10,517 nucleotides of DNA from an uncultured Treponema sp. (GCA_937890485.1 CALBXN010000176.1:1-10517); one strand, 5' to 3'. Counted from the stretch's first letter, positions 1 to 5,504 are shown. The notes: a model not told the origin generated them from the letters alone. Numbers and translations: made by a program.

Positions 1-283
1 AATCATTTCTTTTTAATCTAACTTGATTTATCCATTGATTAACATCATATGGAAGAATACCATCATCTTTTAATAATTTAATTCTGTTATAATGAGAGTT
101 TTCTTTTTTATCTTCTGGCTCTGGTATATTTTCAATTCTAAGGATTTCACGAACCATTAATTCCAAAAATAAGCCAGATTTATTTTTACTAGACGCAGGA
201 TCTGTATAAACATAATTTTCTGCAAATTCCATGATTTTAGCAAAATCAGGCCAATAAGTATTCAAAAAGTCAAAATTGCCCAT
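1..283 (-). CDS. Partial gene: N-terminal domain resembling type I restriction HsdR / DUF4145 proteins
   Basis: The ATG at 283-281 opens a frame that stays open to the left edge (94 codons; stop outside the window). It is preceded by a GGAAG ribosome site at 292-296. The protein begins MGNFDFLNTYWPDF, followed by a FAENYVYTDP segment, then LFLELMVREIL and RIKLLKDDGILPYDVNQW, ending in a VRLKRND-type stretch. This pattern matches my memory of the helical N-terminal domain (DUF4145-like) of many HsdR subunits, which precedes the nuclease and helicase domains. HsdR is the restriction and translocation subunit of type I systems. Because only about 94 residues are visible, it could also be a shorter stand-alone DUF4145 protein. 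No hsdM or hsdS is in the window. It may be cargo of the element or the flanking gene beyond it. Confidence 0.6.
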   Translation of the reverse strand, partial: MGNFDFLNTYWPDFAKIMEFAENYVYTDPASSKNKSGLFLELMVREILRIENIPEPEDKKENSHYNRIKLLKDDGILPYDVNQWINQVRLKRND

Positions 284-318
284 AAAATATTCTTCCGATA
301 ATACAAAACTACGAGAAC

Positions 319-327
319 ATTATAACA
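319..327 (-). promoter_or_regulatory. Extended -10 promoter for the HsdR-like gene
   Basis: On the minus strand the sequence reads TGTTATAAT, a consensus -10 with the TGn extension, about 36 bases before the start at 283. No good -35 is visible. The surrounding AAATGTGTTATAAT closely resembles the promoter at 2199-2207. Confidence 0.5.
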
Positions 328-388
328 CATTTACTAGAATTTTACTATTTACAAAAAAAGATTTTCACGAACTTGAGAAGTGAAAATT

Positions 389-430
389 GCATAATATCTT
401 CATCTCACATTCAAAGAAGATATTATGCAC
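389..430. repeat. Perfect 14-bp inverted repeat with 14-nt spacer
   Basis: TGCATAATATCTTC at 389-402 is the exact reverse complement of 417-430, with 14 bases between. It directly follows another inverted repeat (362-388). It is too AT-rich and lacks a following T-run for an obvious terminator, so a protein-binding or structural role is more likely. Confidence 0.7.
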
Positions 431-472
431 GAGGGGTGAAAAAAAACTTGCAATAAGCACTCTGTTAAAGAG

Positions 473-486
473 TGCAATATTGCACA
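473..486. repeat. 14-bp perfect palindrome, near-copy at 699-712
   Basis: GTGCAATATTGCAC is a perfect palindrome. GTGCAATGTTGCAT at 699-712 matches it at 12 of 14 positions in the same orientation, so related sites flank the stem-loop region on both sides. Their role is unknown; a binding site or a recombination boundary is possible. Confidence 0.55.
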
Positions 487-589
487 GTTTTTTGAGGGGC
501 GACCGCAAAGCCCCTTAAGACGGTTTCCAAAGGTGTCAAACCTTTGCCCGAACGAAGTGAGCGGTCAAACGAAGTGCAGAGCCCCAAAC

Positions 590-624
590 GAAACTGATAA
601 AAGTGTTGCACTTTTGTCGGTTTC
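590..624 (+). ncRNA. Long hairpin with G-U pairs inside the structured region
   Basis: GAAACTGATAAAAGTG (590-605) pairs with CACTTTTGTCGGTTTC (609-624) around a TTG loop. Fourteen of the sixteen pairs are Watson-Crick, and the remaining two are T opposite G, which pair only in RNA copied from the plus strand. This is the best sign in the region that structure is kept at RNA level. The boundaries of any transcript are not known, and no clear promoter was found. Confidence 0.4.
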
Positions 625-782
625 AGTGTGGGGTACACTGACATTGCGGAGCAATGAACCAGAGTAGTCAGGTTCTCTTCTTATCTTTATTATAAAAAGT
701 GCAATGTTGCATTGTTTAGAACTCTGTAATAAATCTATTAGAATTTTATTTAGTTAGAGGTATCGCTTGTTTACTTATTCCT

Positions 783-1370
783 TTGTTCTTTATTGATGCT
801 ACTAAGTCTTTTGCTACCAATATTATCAGGACTGTTTTTTCTTACTTCGTTAAGGTTTTAGTTACTGTTACTATGTGTTTCTTTGCTCTTAATATGCTAT
901 GTACAAGTTGTGTTGATATGGTTTCTGAAGATATGGGGGCTGTTTCTGCTATATCTGGCGCACGAAGGGCTTTTGATACGACCACAAAAGGTCTTGAAGA
1001 ACTTAATTCTGTTTACAAAGATAAAGGGGCAGCAGGTTTTTCTCAGAGTGAAATTGAAAACAAGGCTTTGGGTGCAGCATTTAAGACTATCGGTTCTGCG
1101 GGATTGCAATCTTTGGGCGATTCTCTTTATAAGACTTTTACTGGTCAAGATAAGAAAAGAGATACTTCTGACGGTGGAACTTTATCATTTGGTCAAAAAC
1201 ATATAAATGCAGAAGGACATCAAGATACTGCTAATTTTGGTGATATGCAAAGACAAGCAGGAGCAAAAGGTGATGCTATTGGTAATGATACTGTTGCAAA
1301 GTTAAAAGAACAATATTATAAGCATTTACCACCTGATGACCAAGATGCGTTTACTCCTAAAAAGAAATAA
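783..1370 (+). CDS. Membrane-anchored protein of unknown function
   Basis: I do not recognise this 195-residue protein. Residues about 13-43 form a hydrophobic segment (TVFSYFVKVLVTVTMCFF) ending in a Cys-rich MLCTSC, which could be a transmembrane helix, a signal peptide or a loose spirochete-type lipobox. The rest is hydrophilic, rich in Gly, Ala, Asp and Lys, and ends in a basic tail (TPKKK). The start is doubtful: the listed codon is TTG with no nearby Shine-Dalgarno site. The same frame is open back to 720 and encodes further hydrophobic residues, so the gene may be 5' truncated or start elsewhere, including at the in-frame ATG at residue 31. The layout (membrane helix, then long hydrophilic tail) recalls the C-terminal part of VirB6/TrbL-like conjugation proteins, but that is only an impression. 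It converges on the next gene across a terminator. Confidence 0.55.
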   Translation: MFFIDATKSFATNIIRTVFSYFVKVLVTVTMCFFALNMLCTSCVDMVSEDMGAVSAISGARRAFDTTTKGLEELNSVYKDKGAAGFSQSEIENKALGAAFKTIGSAGLQSLGDSLYKTFTGQDKKRDTSDGGTLSFGQKHINAEGHQDTANFGDMQRQAGAKGDAIGNDTVAKLKEQYYKHLPPDDQDAFTPKKK

Positions 1371-1390
1371 AAAAATGGTTTAAAATAATA

Positions 1391-1416
1391 AAGGCTCTTC
1401 ATAATAGAAGAGCCTT
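1391..1416. terminator. Bidirectional terminator between convergent genes
   Basis: AAGGCTCTTC (1391-1400) and GAAGAGCCTT (1407-1416) form a perfect 10-bp stem with a 6-base ATAATA loop, 20 bases after the plus-strand stop and 20 before the end of the minus-strand gene. T-runs are modest on both sides. Confidence 0.75.
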
Positions 1417-1436
1417 GCTTGTTTATATATAAACAA

Positions 1437-2084
1437 TTAACGACCGTAACCATAATCTTGTGATTTTTTCTTGGGTTTTGGTCTCATGAATACAGGTTTT
1501 CTTGGTCCGCCTGGTTTGTCTGCAACAGCAAGACCTTCTACAAATTGCCAACCTTCTTTTCCAAGTTGATTTAATGTTTCCAAGGTAGTATTTTCGGCTG
1601 ACCTATATTCCCATTCTTGAGGAGATTGTTCTACTTGTACTGGTTCTGACATATTTGCTCCTTTTGATTGTAGTGTATTTATTTGTTGTTTTAATTGTAG
1701 GTTTGTTGTTTGCGTGTTTTCAAGTGTTTTTTGTAAATTTTCTATTTGTTTGGTAAGAAAATCTATTTGTTCTTGCATTTTATTTGTTGTTTGCTGGGCT
1801 GGGGTAGAGTTTTGTTGTACAGGGGCTGTTGGAGATGAGTATTTTGCTAAAAGACGGTTTATGTCTGATTGTAAAATCAGACGGGTTATGTCTTTTTGAT
1901 AAGTATTTAAAAGACTACTAATGTTAATTTTTGCAAGTTCTTCATTAGCTTCAAATTTTTTAATATAGAGAGGAATATATTCTTTTATATCGTTGCACAA
2001 ACTTTGTTCGGTTCCTTCACTGGTAATCCAGTTTTGAAATCTTTTTTCTAGGATAGTCATGCGTTCGTTTTCTTGTTCTGTCAT
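1437..2084 (-). CDS. Coiled-coil protein with C-terminal DUF4177-like domain
   Basis: This 215-residue protein starts at ATG 2084, preceded by a strong AAAGGAGAT ribosome site. Residues about 1-80 are helical and charged. A Gln/Thr/Pro-rich linker follows, then a coiled coil (about 100-145) with regular Leu/Ile spacing (IDFLTKQIENLQKTLENTQ). Near residue 158 begins EWEYRSAENTTLETLNQLGKEGWQFVEGLAV, the Trp-Glu-Tyr and GKEGW pattern of DUF4177-type small domains. The tail is basic (PKPKKK). The function of the DUF4177-like domain is not established. It is expressed from a long leader containing two large inverted repeats, suggesting tight regulation. No membrane segment is visible, so it is probably cytosolic. 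Confidence 0.7.
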   Translation of the reverse strand: MTEQENERMTILEKRFQNWITSEGTEQSLCNDIKEYIPLYIKKFEANEELAKINISSLLNTYQKDITRLILQSDINRLLAKYSSPTAPVQQNSTPAQQTTNKMQEQIDFLTKQIENLQKTLENTQTTNLQLKQQINTLQSKGANMSEPVQVEQSPQEWEYRSAENTTLETLNQLGKEGWQFVEGLAVADKPGGPRKPVFMRPKPKKKSQDYGYGR

Positions 2085-2121
2085 TTTTCTCTATCTCCTT
2101 TGGGGTTTTGTAAATTCAATA

Positions 2122-2149
2122 TGTACCCGAAAATCTGTTTTTGGGTACA
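2122..2149. repeat. 28-nt inverted repeat 1 (TGTACCC ... GGGTACA)
   Basis: TGTACCC at 2122-2128 and GGGTACA at 2143-2149 flank an A/T-rich core (GAAAA, TCTG, TTTTT), so the whole 28 bases can fold as a 12-bp hairpin with one mismatch. It lies in the leader of the coiled-coil/DUF4177 gene. Confidence 0.75.
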
Positions 2150-2162
2150 GGTTAAAATTTCA

Positions 2163-2190
2163 TGTACCCATTTTGACGGTTTGGGGTACA
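2163..2190. repeat. 28-nt inverted repeat 2 (TGTACCC ... GGGTACA)
   Basis: The same arms occur at 2163-2169 and 2184-2190, again 28 bases in total, starting 41 bases after the first copy. The core differs from copy 1. The four half-sites are spaced 21, 20 and 21 bases, close to two helical turns each, so a protein could bind all on one face. It begins immediately downstream of the predicted transcription start near 2192. Confidence 0.75.
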
Positions 2191-2198
2191 TATTAATT

Positions 2199-2207
2199 AT
2201 TATAACA
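2199..2207 (-). promoter_or_regulatory. Extended -10 promoter for the coiled-coil/DUF4177 gene
   Basis: The minus strand reads TGTTATAAT, a consensus -10 with the TGn extension and no clear -35. Transcription would start near 2192 and give a leader of about 108 bases containing both GTACCC inverted repeats. A 7-bp inverted repeat (CACATTT/AAATGTG, 2208-2226) sits just upstream, where a regulator or relaxase could bind. Confidence 0.55.
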
Positions 2208-2259
2208 CACATTTGTAGGAAATGTGGTATATAAAAAAATTGCAAGAAATTTTTTTTTG

Positions 2260-2288
2260 TTGCAATTTTTTTAAATTTATGATATATT
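2260..2288 (+). promoter_or_regulatory. Promoter for a plus-strand small RNA
   Basis: TTGCAA (2260-2265), a 17-base spacer and TATATT (2283-2288) preceded by TGA form a good sigma-70 type promoter with an extended -10. The expected start is about 2295. No open frame with a ribosome site follows, but an intrinsic terminator does. Confidence 0.6.
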
Positions 2289-2294
2289 AACATT

Positions 2295-2428
2295 GTGGGT
2301 TGAAGCCTAACATAATATCTACTTTAGTAGAGAAAAAAATATGTAGTTCGAAAAAATCAAATATCTACTTTTGTAGAGTTGAGAACTATTTTAGAATTAA
2401 GGTCGGTTTATTTTACCGACCTTTTTTA
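2295..2428 (+). ncRNA. Predicted small RNA with two Cas12a-handle-like hairpins
   Basis: A promoter on one side and a terminator on the other define a transcript of about 130 bases with no credible ORF. It contains two near-identical 19-base units, AATATCTACTTTAGTAGAG (2314-2332) and AATATCTACTTTTGTAGAG (2360-2378), 46 bases apart and differing at one position. Each folds as a TCTAC/GTAGA stem with a four-base loop. The known 3' handle of Cas12a (type V-A) CRISPR repeats is TTTCTAC-TNTT-GTAGAT, so the second copy matches the stem and loop exactly and departs only at the flanks (ATATC for TTTC, final G for T). No full-length repeat or cas gene is present. It could be an RNA anti-CRISPR, a degenerate guide RNA, or an unrelated regulatory RNA with a similar hairpin by chance. 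Confidence 0.5.
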
Positions 2429-2430
2429 TT
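2399..2430 (+). terminator. Intrinsic terminator of the small RNA
   Basis: AAGGTCGGT (2399-2407) and ACCGACCTT (2415-2423) form a 9-bp stem with a TTATTTT loop, followed by a T-run on the plus strand. The T-run orientation favours the small RNA, though it may also help end the minus-strand relaxase message, whose gene stops at 2445. Confidence 0.8.
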
Positions 2431-2444
2431 TTTAAATTTCTTTT

Positions 2445-4508
2445 TTATCTTGAAAGACCTTGAGTTCTCTTTTTATAAATCTCTAATTCTTTTTTTCGTT
2501 CTTCTGAAAGTTCTCTTGCACGATCAAAATGTTTTATAAAAAAATCTTCATTGTTTATCAAATCTCCAAAAGTATTTTTTTTGTTTTGTTTGCAAACATT
2601 AATTGCTTGTTCAATTTTATTTATCGGAGTTTCAAGAAGCATTTTTTTATAATCCTCTGAACCGTAAGTATATTCAACAAAAGCATTATTACCTTTTTTG
2701 AAAAATCTTTTTGTACCAAACAAACAATCTTGAAGATTTGAGATTTTTTCTTCGTAAAAATTTTTCATTTTGATAATAATATTTCTAAAACCATTTTTGA
2801 TTTTTTCACAGAATTTTGAAAATGCATTTTCTTTATGCTTGTTTTCAGAATAAAGTTTGAACTCATTCGTAACCCAAGAATCTGTATTTTCAATTTCTTC
2901 ATAAGCTCCTTCCCAGGAATTTATTTTTTCAATTTTTGTTTTACTTTCAACATTGAAATTCAAAATCATTTTTTCATTTTGCGAATACAAATCCTGAATA
3001 TTTTTCAAATTGCTTTCTGTTTGATTTTTATTTTCAATGCTTTGTTGCAATTTTTCATTTACATCTTTTTCTTTTATTGATAAAGCGTTTTCTTTTTTCG
3101 AAAGTTCTTCTTTCTGTTTTTTTATTTTTTCCTCATTGGATAAAATATTTTCTGTTCGCAGATTTATTTCATTTTCTTTTTTTATAATTTTATTTTCTCT
3201 TTCAATTAAAGGCTGTTCTCCTTGTAAAACTTTTTCTTCTCGTTTATTTAATTCAATTTCTTTTTGATTTATTTTATTCTCTTTAAATTTAAGAAGCTCA
3301 GTCTTTTCAACAATTTTAATTTCTTCTTTGTTAAGACAATCTTGTTTGTAATTTAATTTTTGCTTTAATTCATAATTTTCATTTTTTTGTTTTTTTACTT
3401 CTTCAATTTCCTGATTTAATATTTTTTCTTTTTCATCAAGTTCATTTTTTTTATCTGCATTTTGTTTTTCAAGTTCTTCAAGATGTTCAATCTTATAATC
3501 AAAATCATCAATTTGATTTTGAAGTAAAATTTCTTTTGCTTTTAAAACTTCTTCTTTCTCATTTAATTCTTGTTCTCTTTCTGCATTTTCTTTTTCCTGA
3601 ACATAGATATCTTTGTCTACATGGCTGTGCTTATATCCTTTTGTTCTATTAATTTTTATTCCCATGGATTCTGCAAAATCCATTAATTCATGTCGAATAG
3701 CTTCTTCGAATTGTTGTTGTGCAGTACCTTTTTCTTTTTCTGTAAAGAATCCCATCTCAGCACAAGCAGCAGACATTGAAGTTTGCAATTCCATTCCTTT
3801 TTCTAATGATTTACCATAACGAGAAATCATACCTTTTCGCCAATCTTTTTGTTTCCATTTTTCTTCGTCCCATTCAATTCCTTGCTTTTCAAATTCTAAT
3901 TTTTTTAATTCTTTACATTTTTTTCTAAATTCTTTTTCTTCTTTTAATTCTTCATCAGTTAATGCATGAGCAACAAAAACACCATCAACATGAAGATGTA
4001 ATGGAGATTCAAATCGATTACCTTTTCGATCAAAACTATATTCGTCATTATGTAATGCAATTGTTGTACAAACAAAATTTGGAAATTTTTTAGGAAGTAT
4101 TTTTGTGACAAATGCAACCAAAACTTTTTCTGCAATATCATCAGGACAATGTTCTTCTCGATTACCTAAATAGAATTGAAACTCATACATAGGTTTTCTA
4201 TCAGAAGATGCTTTAATTGATTTATGTTTTCCTTTTCGTTTATCTTCAATTACTTGTTTAAGATAATCTGTAATTCTTCGATCTTTTCTTTTTTGTTTTG
4301 CATTATATTTTTTTATCGATTCACCAAAAATTTTTTCATAGACTTCTTTTTCATCTCCTAAATGCAAAATTACTTTGTGTGGACGCGATAAATCAATATG
4401 TTCTTTTTTTTGTTTTTCAATATATTCTGCTAATCTTAGATTGTGTCCAATGCTAACTTGAGGACGGCATAAAGCAGTTGCTCGATACCCTTGTGAATTA
4501 TTAGTCAT
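2445..4508 (-). CDS. MobV-like relaxase / plasmid recombination enzyme with long coiled coil
   Basis: This 687-residue protein starts at ATG 4508 behind AAGGAG. The N-terminal 300 residues resemble the MobV/Pre family. There is an HxxR motif at His22-Arg25 (GHNLR), His153-Asn-Asp-Glu, and an HUH pair His171-Leu-His173 (PLHLHVD). In MobM of plasmid pMV158 the DNA-attacking residue is His22, so the match in position is striking. Relaxases of this type nick one strand at oriT and stay bound during transfer by a helper conjugation system. Residues about 303-530 are a very long Lys/Glu/Asn-rich coiled coil, and the C-terminal 130 residues are basic and unrecognised. The family is divergent: the motif III spacing between HNDE and HLH is long (about 15 residues). 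No type IV coupling protein or secretion genes are seen, so the element would be mobilizable rather than self-transferring. Confidence 0.8.
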   Translation of the reverse strand: MTNNSQGYRATALCRPQVSIGHNLRLAEYIEKQKKEHIDLSRPHKVILHLGDEKEVYEKIFGESIKKYNAKQKRKDRRITDYLKQVIEDKRKGKHKSIKASSDRKPMYEFQFYLGNREEHCPDDIAEKVLVAFVTKILPKKFPNFVCTTIALHNDEYSFDRKGNRFESPLHLHVDGVFVAHALTDEELKEEKEFRKKCKELKKLEFEKQGIEWDEEKWKQKDWRKGMISRYGKSLEKGMELQTSMSAACAEMGFFTEKEKGTAQQQFEEAIRHELMDFAESMGIKINRTKGYKHSHVDKDIYVQEKENAEREQELNEKEEVLKAKEILLQNQIDDFDYKIEHLEELEKQNADKKNELDEKEKILNQEIEEVKKQKNENYELKQKLNYKQDCLNKEEIKIVEKTELLKFKENKINQKEIELNKREEKVLQGEQPLIERENKIIKKENEINLRTENILSNEEKIKKQKEELSKKENALSIKEKDVNEKLQQSIENKNQTESNLKNIQDLYSQNEKMILNFNVESKTKIEKINSWEGAYEEIENTDSWVTNEFKLYSENKHKENAFSKFCEKIKNGFRNIIIKMKNFYEEKISNLQDCLFGTKRFFKKGNNAFVEYTYGSEDYKKMLLETPINKIEQAINVCKQNKKNTFGDLINNEDFFIKHFDRARELSEERKKELEIYKKRTQGLSR

Positions 4509-4531
4509 AATTTTTCTCCTTATAAATTTGA

Positions 4532-4564
4532 AAAAAGTCTGTAGAAAAGTTCCACAGACTTTTT
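4532..4564 (-). terminator. Strong hairpin between parB-like gene and relaxase (terminator or attenuator)
   Basis: AAAAAGTCTGT (4532-4542) pairs with ACAGACTTTTT (4554-4564). In minus-strand RNA the stem extends by a G-U pair and a GAA/UUC block to 15 pairs around a CUU loop, followed by a U-run, so it is tuned for that strand. It lies between the stop at 4572 and the relaxase start at 4508, with no room for a separate promoter after it. It probably lowers relaxase expression relative to replication genes. A relaxase-binding hairpin is the alternative. Confidence 0.65.
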
Positions 4565-4571
4565 GATTTGA

Positions 4572-5504
4572 TTAATTTGTTTTTAATAAGTTCAATTCTT
4601 CTTCTGTAAATTTGAATTCAGATAAATTCATTTTTGTTTTTTTATTCACAGAATTAATTATTTCTTTATTAAGTTTTCCCTTTGATTTTTCAATTAAAGC
4701 AAACTTAATTCCAAGTAAAAAAATTTCTTTGTTTGAAAGTGGATTGGCTAATTCAAGTTCTTTCTTTTTCAGTTCCAATTCTTTTTCTTGCAATTTACGA
4801 TGCTTTTTTTGAAGTTCATTTTTTTCATTGTTTTCTAAATCTGCATCAATGTTTTTTGTTCCTTGTTCAACAGAAATGGAAAGTTCTTCAAAATTATTTT
4901 CTTCTACTTTAGAATTTTTCTGAGCTTCCAATTCTTGATTTTTGATTTCGTTATAAACCTGATTAATCGAAACCTCTCCATCGCGAATTGATTGTAATTG
5001 CTCTTTTGAAGATTTTGCAAAAACCTCTTGAAGTTTAAAAATATGCCTTCGTGATTTTTTTAGTCGTTCACTCATTTCATTGGCAGTAAGTTTTCGGCCG
5101 TCAATTTCTTCTTGCCGTAAAATTTCAAACTGTTTGAATAACTCCGAATCCTCAATGTTACGACGATTGAATTGTTCTTTCATAGAATAAAGTAATGCTT
5201 GATTAATGGAATCAAATTGATGAACCTGAGCCCAAATAGTTTTTAATTCAAGTTCTTTAGCTGCTGTATAACGAGTATGTCCATCACACAAGATCCATTT
5301 TTCCTCCCACCTAAAAATATGAATTGGATGAGCTTTGCTAAATCCGTTAATATGCATGTCAAGTTTGATTCTGTTTTTTACTTCTTCATCCATCTTGAAT
5401 GCATTTTTTAATTCAGAAAGAAGTGAAATTTCTTCCAAGTTGATTTTTATAATTTTCCCTTCGATATTTTTATCGAAGATAGTAGAAATTAAGTTTTGTT
5501 TCAT
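4572..5504 (-). CDS. ParB-like protein (ParB/Srx N-terminal domain), no ParA partner
   Basis: The 310-residue product starts at ATG 5504 behind AAAGGAG, 17 bases after the initiator gene stop. Residues about 18-110 form a ParB/sulfiredoxin-type domain with the box CDGHTRYTAA at 73-82, where classical ParB has GxRR (the CTP-binding box in partition ParBs), and NRRNIED at 113-119. A helix-turn-helix follows at about 138-162 (KLTANEMSERLKKSRRHIFKLQEVF region). Residues about 185-260 are highly charged and probably coiled coil, and the C-terminal 50 residues form a separate helical domain. No parA is present, and GHTR replaces GERR. It may therefore be a solitary regulator or replication accessory protein rather than a true segregation protein. 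The tight spacing with the initiator supports one operon. Confidence 0.75.
   Translation of the reverse strand: MKQNLISTIFDKNIEGKIIKINLEEISLLSELKNAFKMDEEVKNRIKLDMHINGFSKAHPIHIFRWEEKWILCDGHTRYTAAKELELKTIWAQVHQFDSINQALLYSMKEQFNRRNIEDSELFKQFEILRQEEIDGRKLTANEMSERLKKSRRHIFKLQEVFAKSSKEQLQSIRDGEVSINQVYNEIKNQELEAQKNSKVEENNFEELSISVEQGTKNIDADLENNEKNELQKKHRKLQEKELELKKKELELANPLSNKEIFLLGIKFALIEKSKGKLNKEIINSVNKKTKMNLSEFKFTEEELNLLKTN

Larger units (their letters stand above)
362..714 (+). other. Noncoding, GC-richer region packed with consecutive stem-loops
   Basis: I see no credible gene between 284 and 782. From 362 to 714 there is a run of inverted repeats. They are 362-369/381-388 (8 bp), 389-402/417-430 (14 bp, perfect), 458-463/471-476 (6 bp), about 495-500/510-515 (6 bp), 528-534/540-546 (7 bp), 590-605/609-624 (16 bp with two G-U), 624-629/635-640 (6 bp) and 642-647/651-656 (6 bp, GGA loop). 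Longer-range complements exist too: GACCGC near 501-506 with GCGGTC at 561-566, and CTGAC 638-642 with GTCAG 667-671. Roughly 490-675 is clearly richer in GC than its surroundings. The T-G mismatches in the longest stem become G-U only in plus-strand RNA, which favours a plus-strand structured RNA or leader of the gene at 783. Alternatives are a single-strand origin, an oriT or a recombination site. Coordinates in 490-550 may be off by one. Confidence 0.55.

Noticed and set aside
641..675. Left attachment site sharing TGAACCAG with the tRNA T arm
   Set aside because: Only eight bases match and the acceptor-stem sequence expected in an att core is missing.
2081..2293. A 70-codon minus-strand frame upstream of the coiled-coil gene
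   Set aside because: It runs through a promoter and both 28-nt inverted repeats, has no ribosome site, and overlaps the next gene start.
2314..2378. A normal CRISPR array made of the two hairpin units
   Set aside because: Only two short units are present, 46 bases apart, and the upstream part of a 36-bp type V-A repeat is not shared between them. No cas genes are in the window.
2300..2539. A 79-codon plus-strand frame starting with TTG
   Set aside because: It crosses the terminator at 2399-2423, lacks a ribosome site and lies opposite the relaxase 3' end.
2835..3267. Plus-strand frames rich in Phe and Ile opposite the relaxase coiled coil
   Set aside because: They are mirror images of Lys/Glu/Asn-rich coding sequence and have no ribosome sites.
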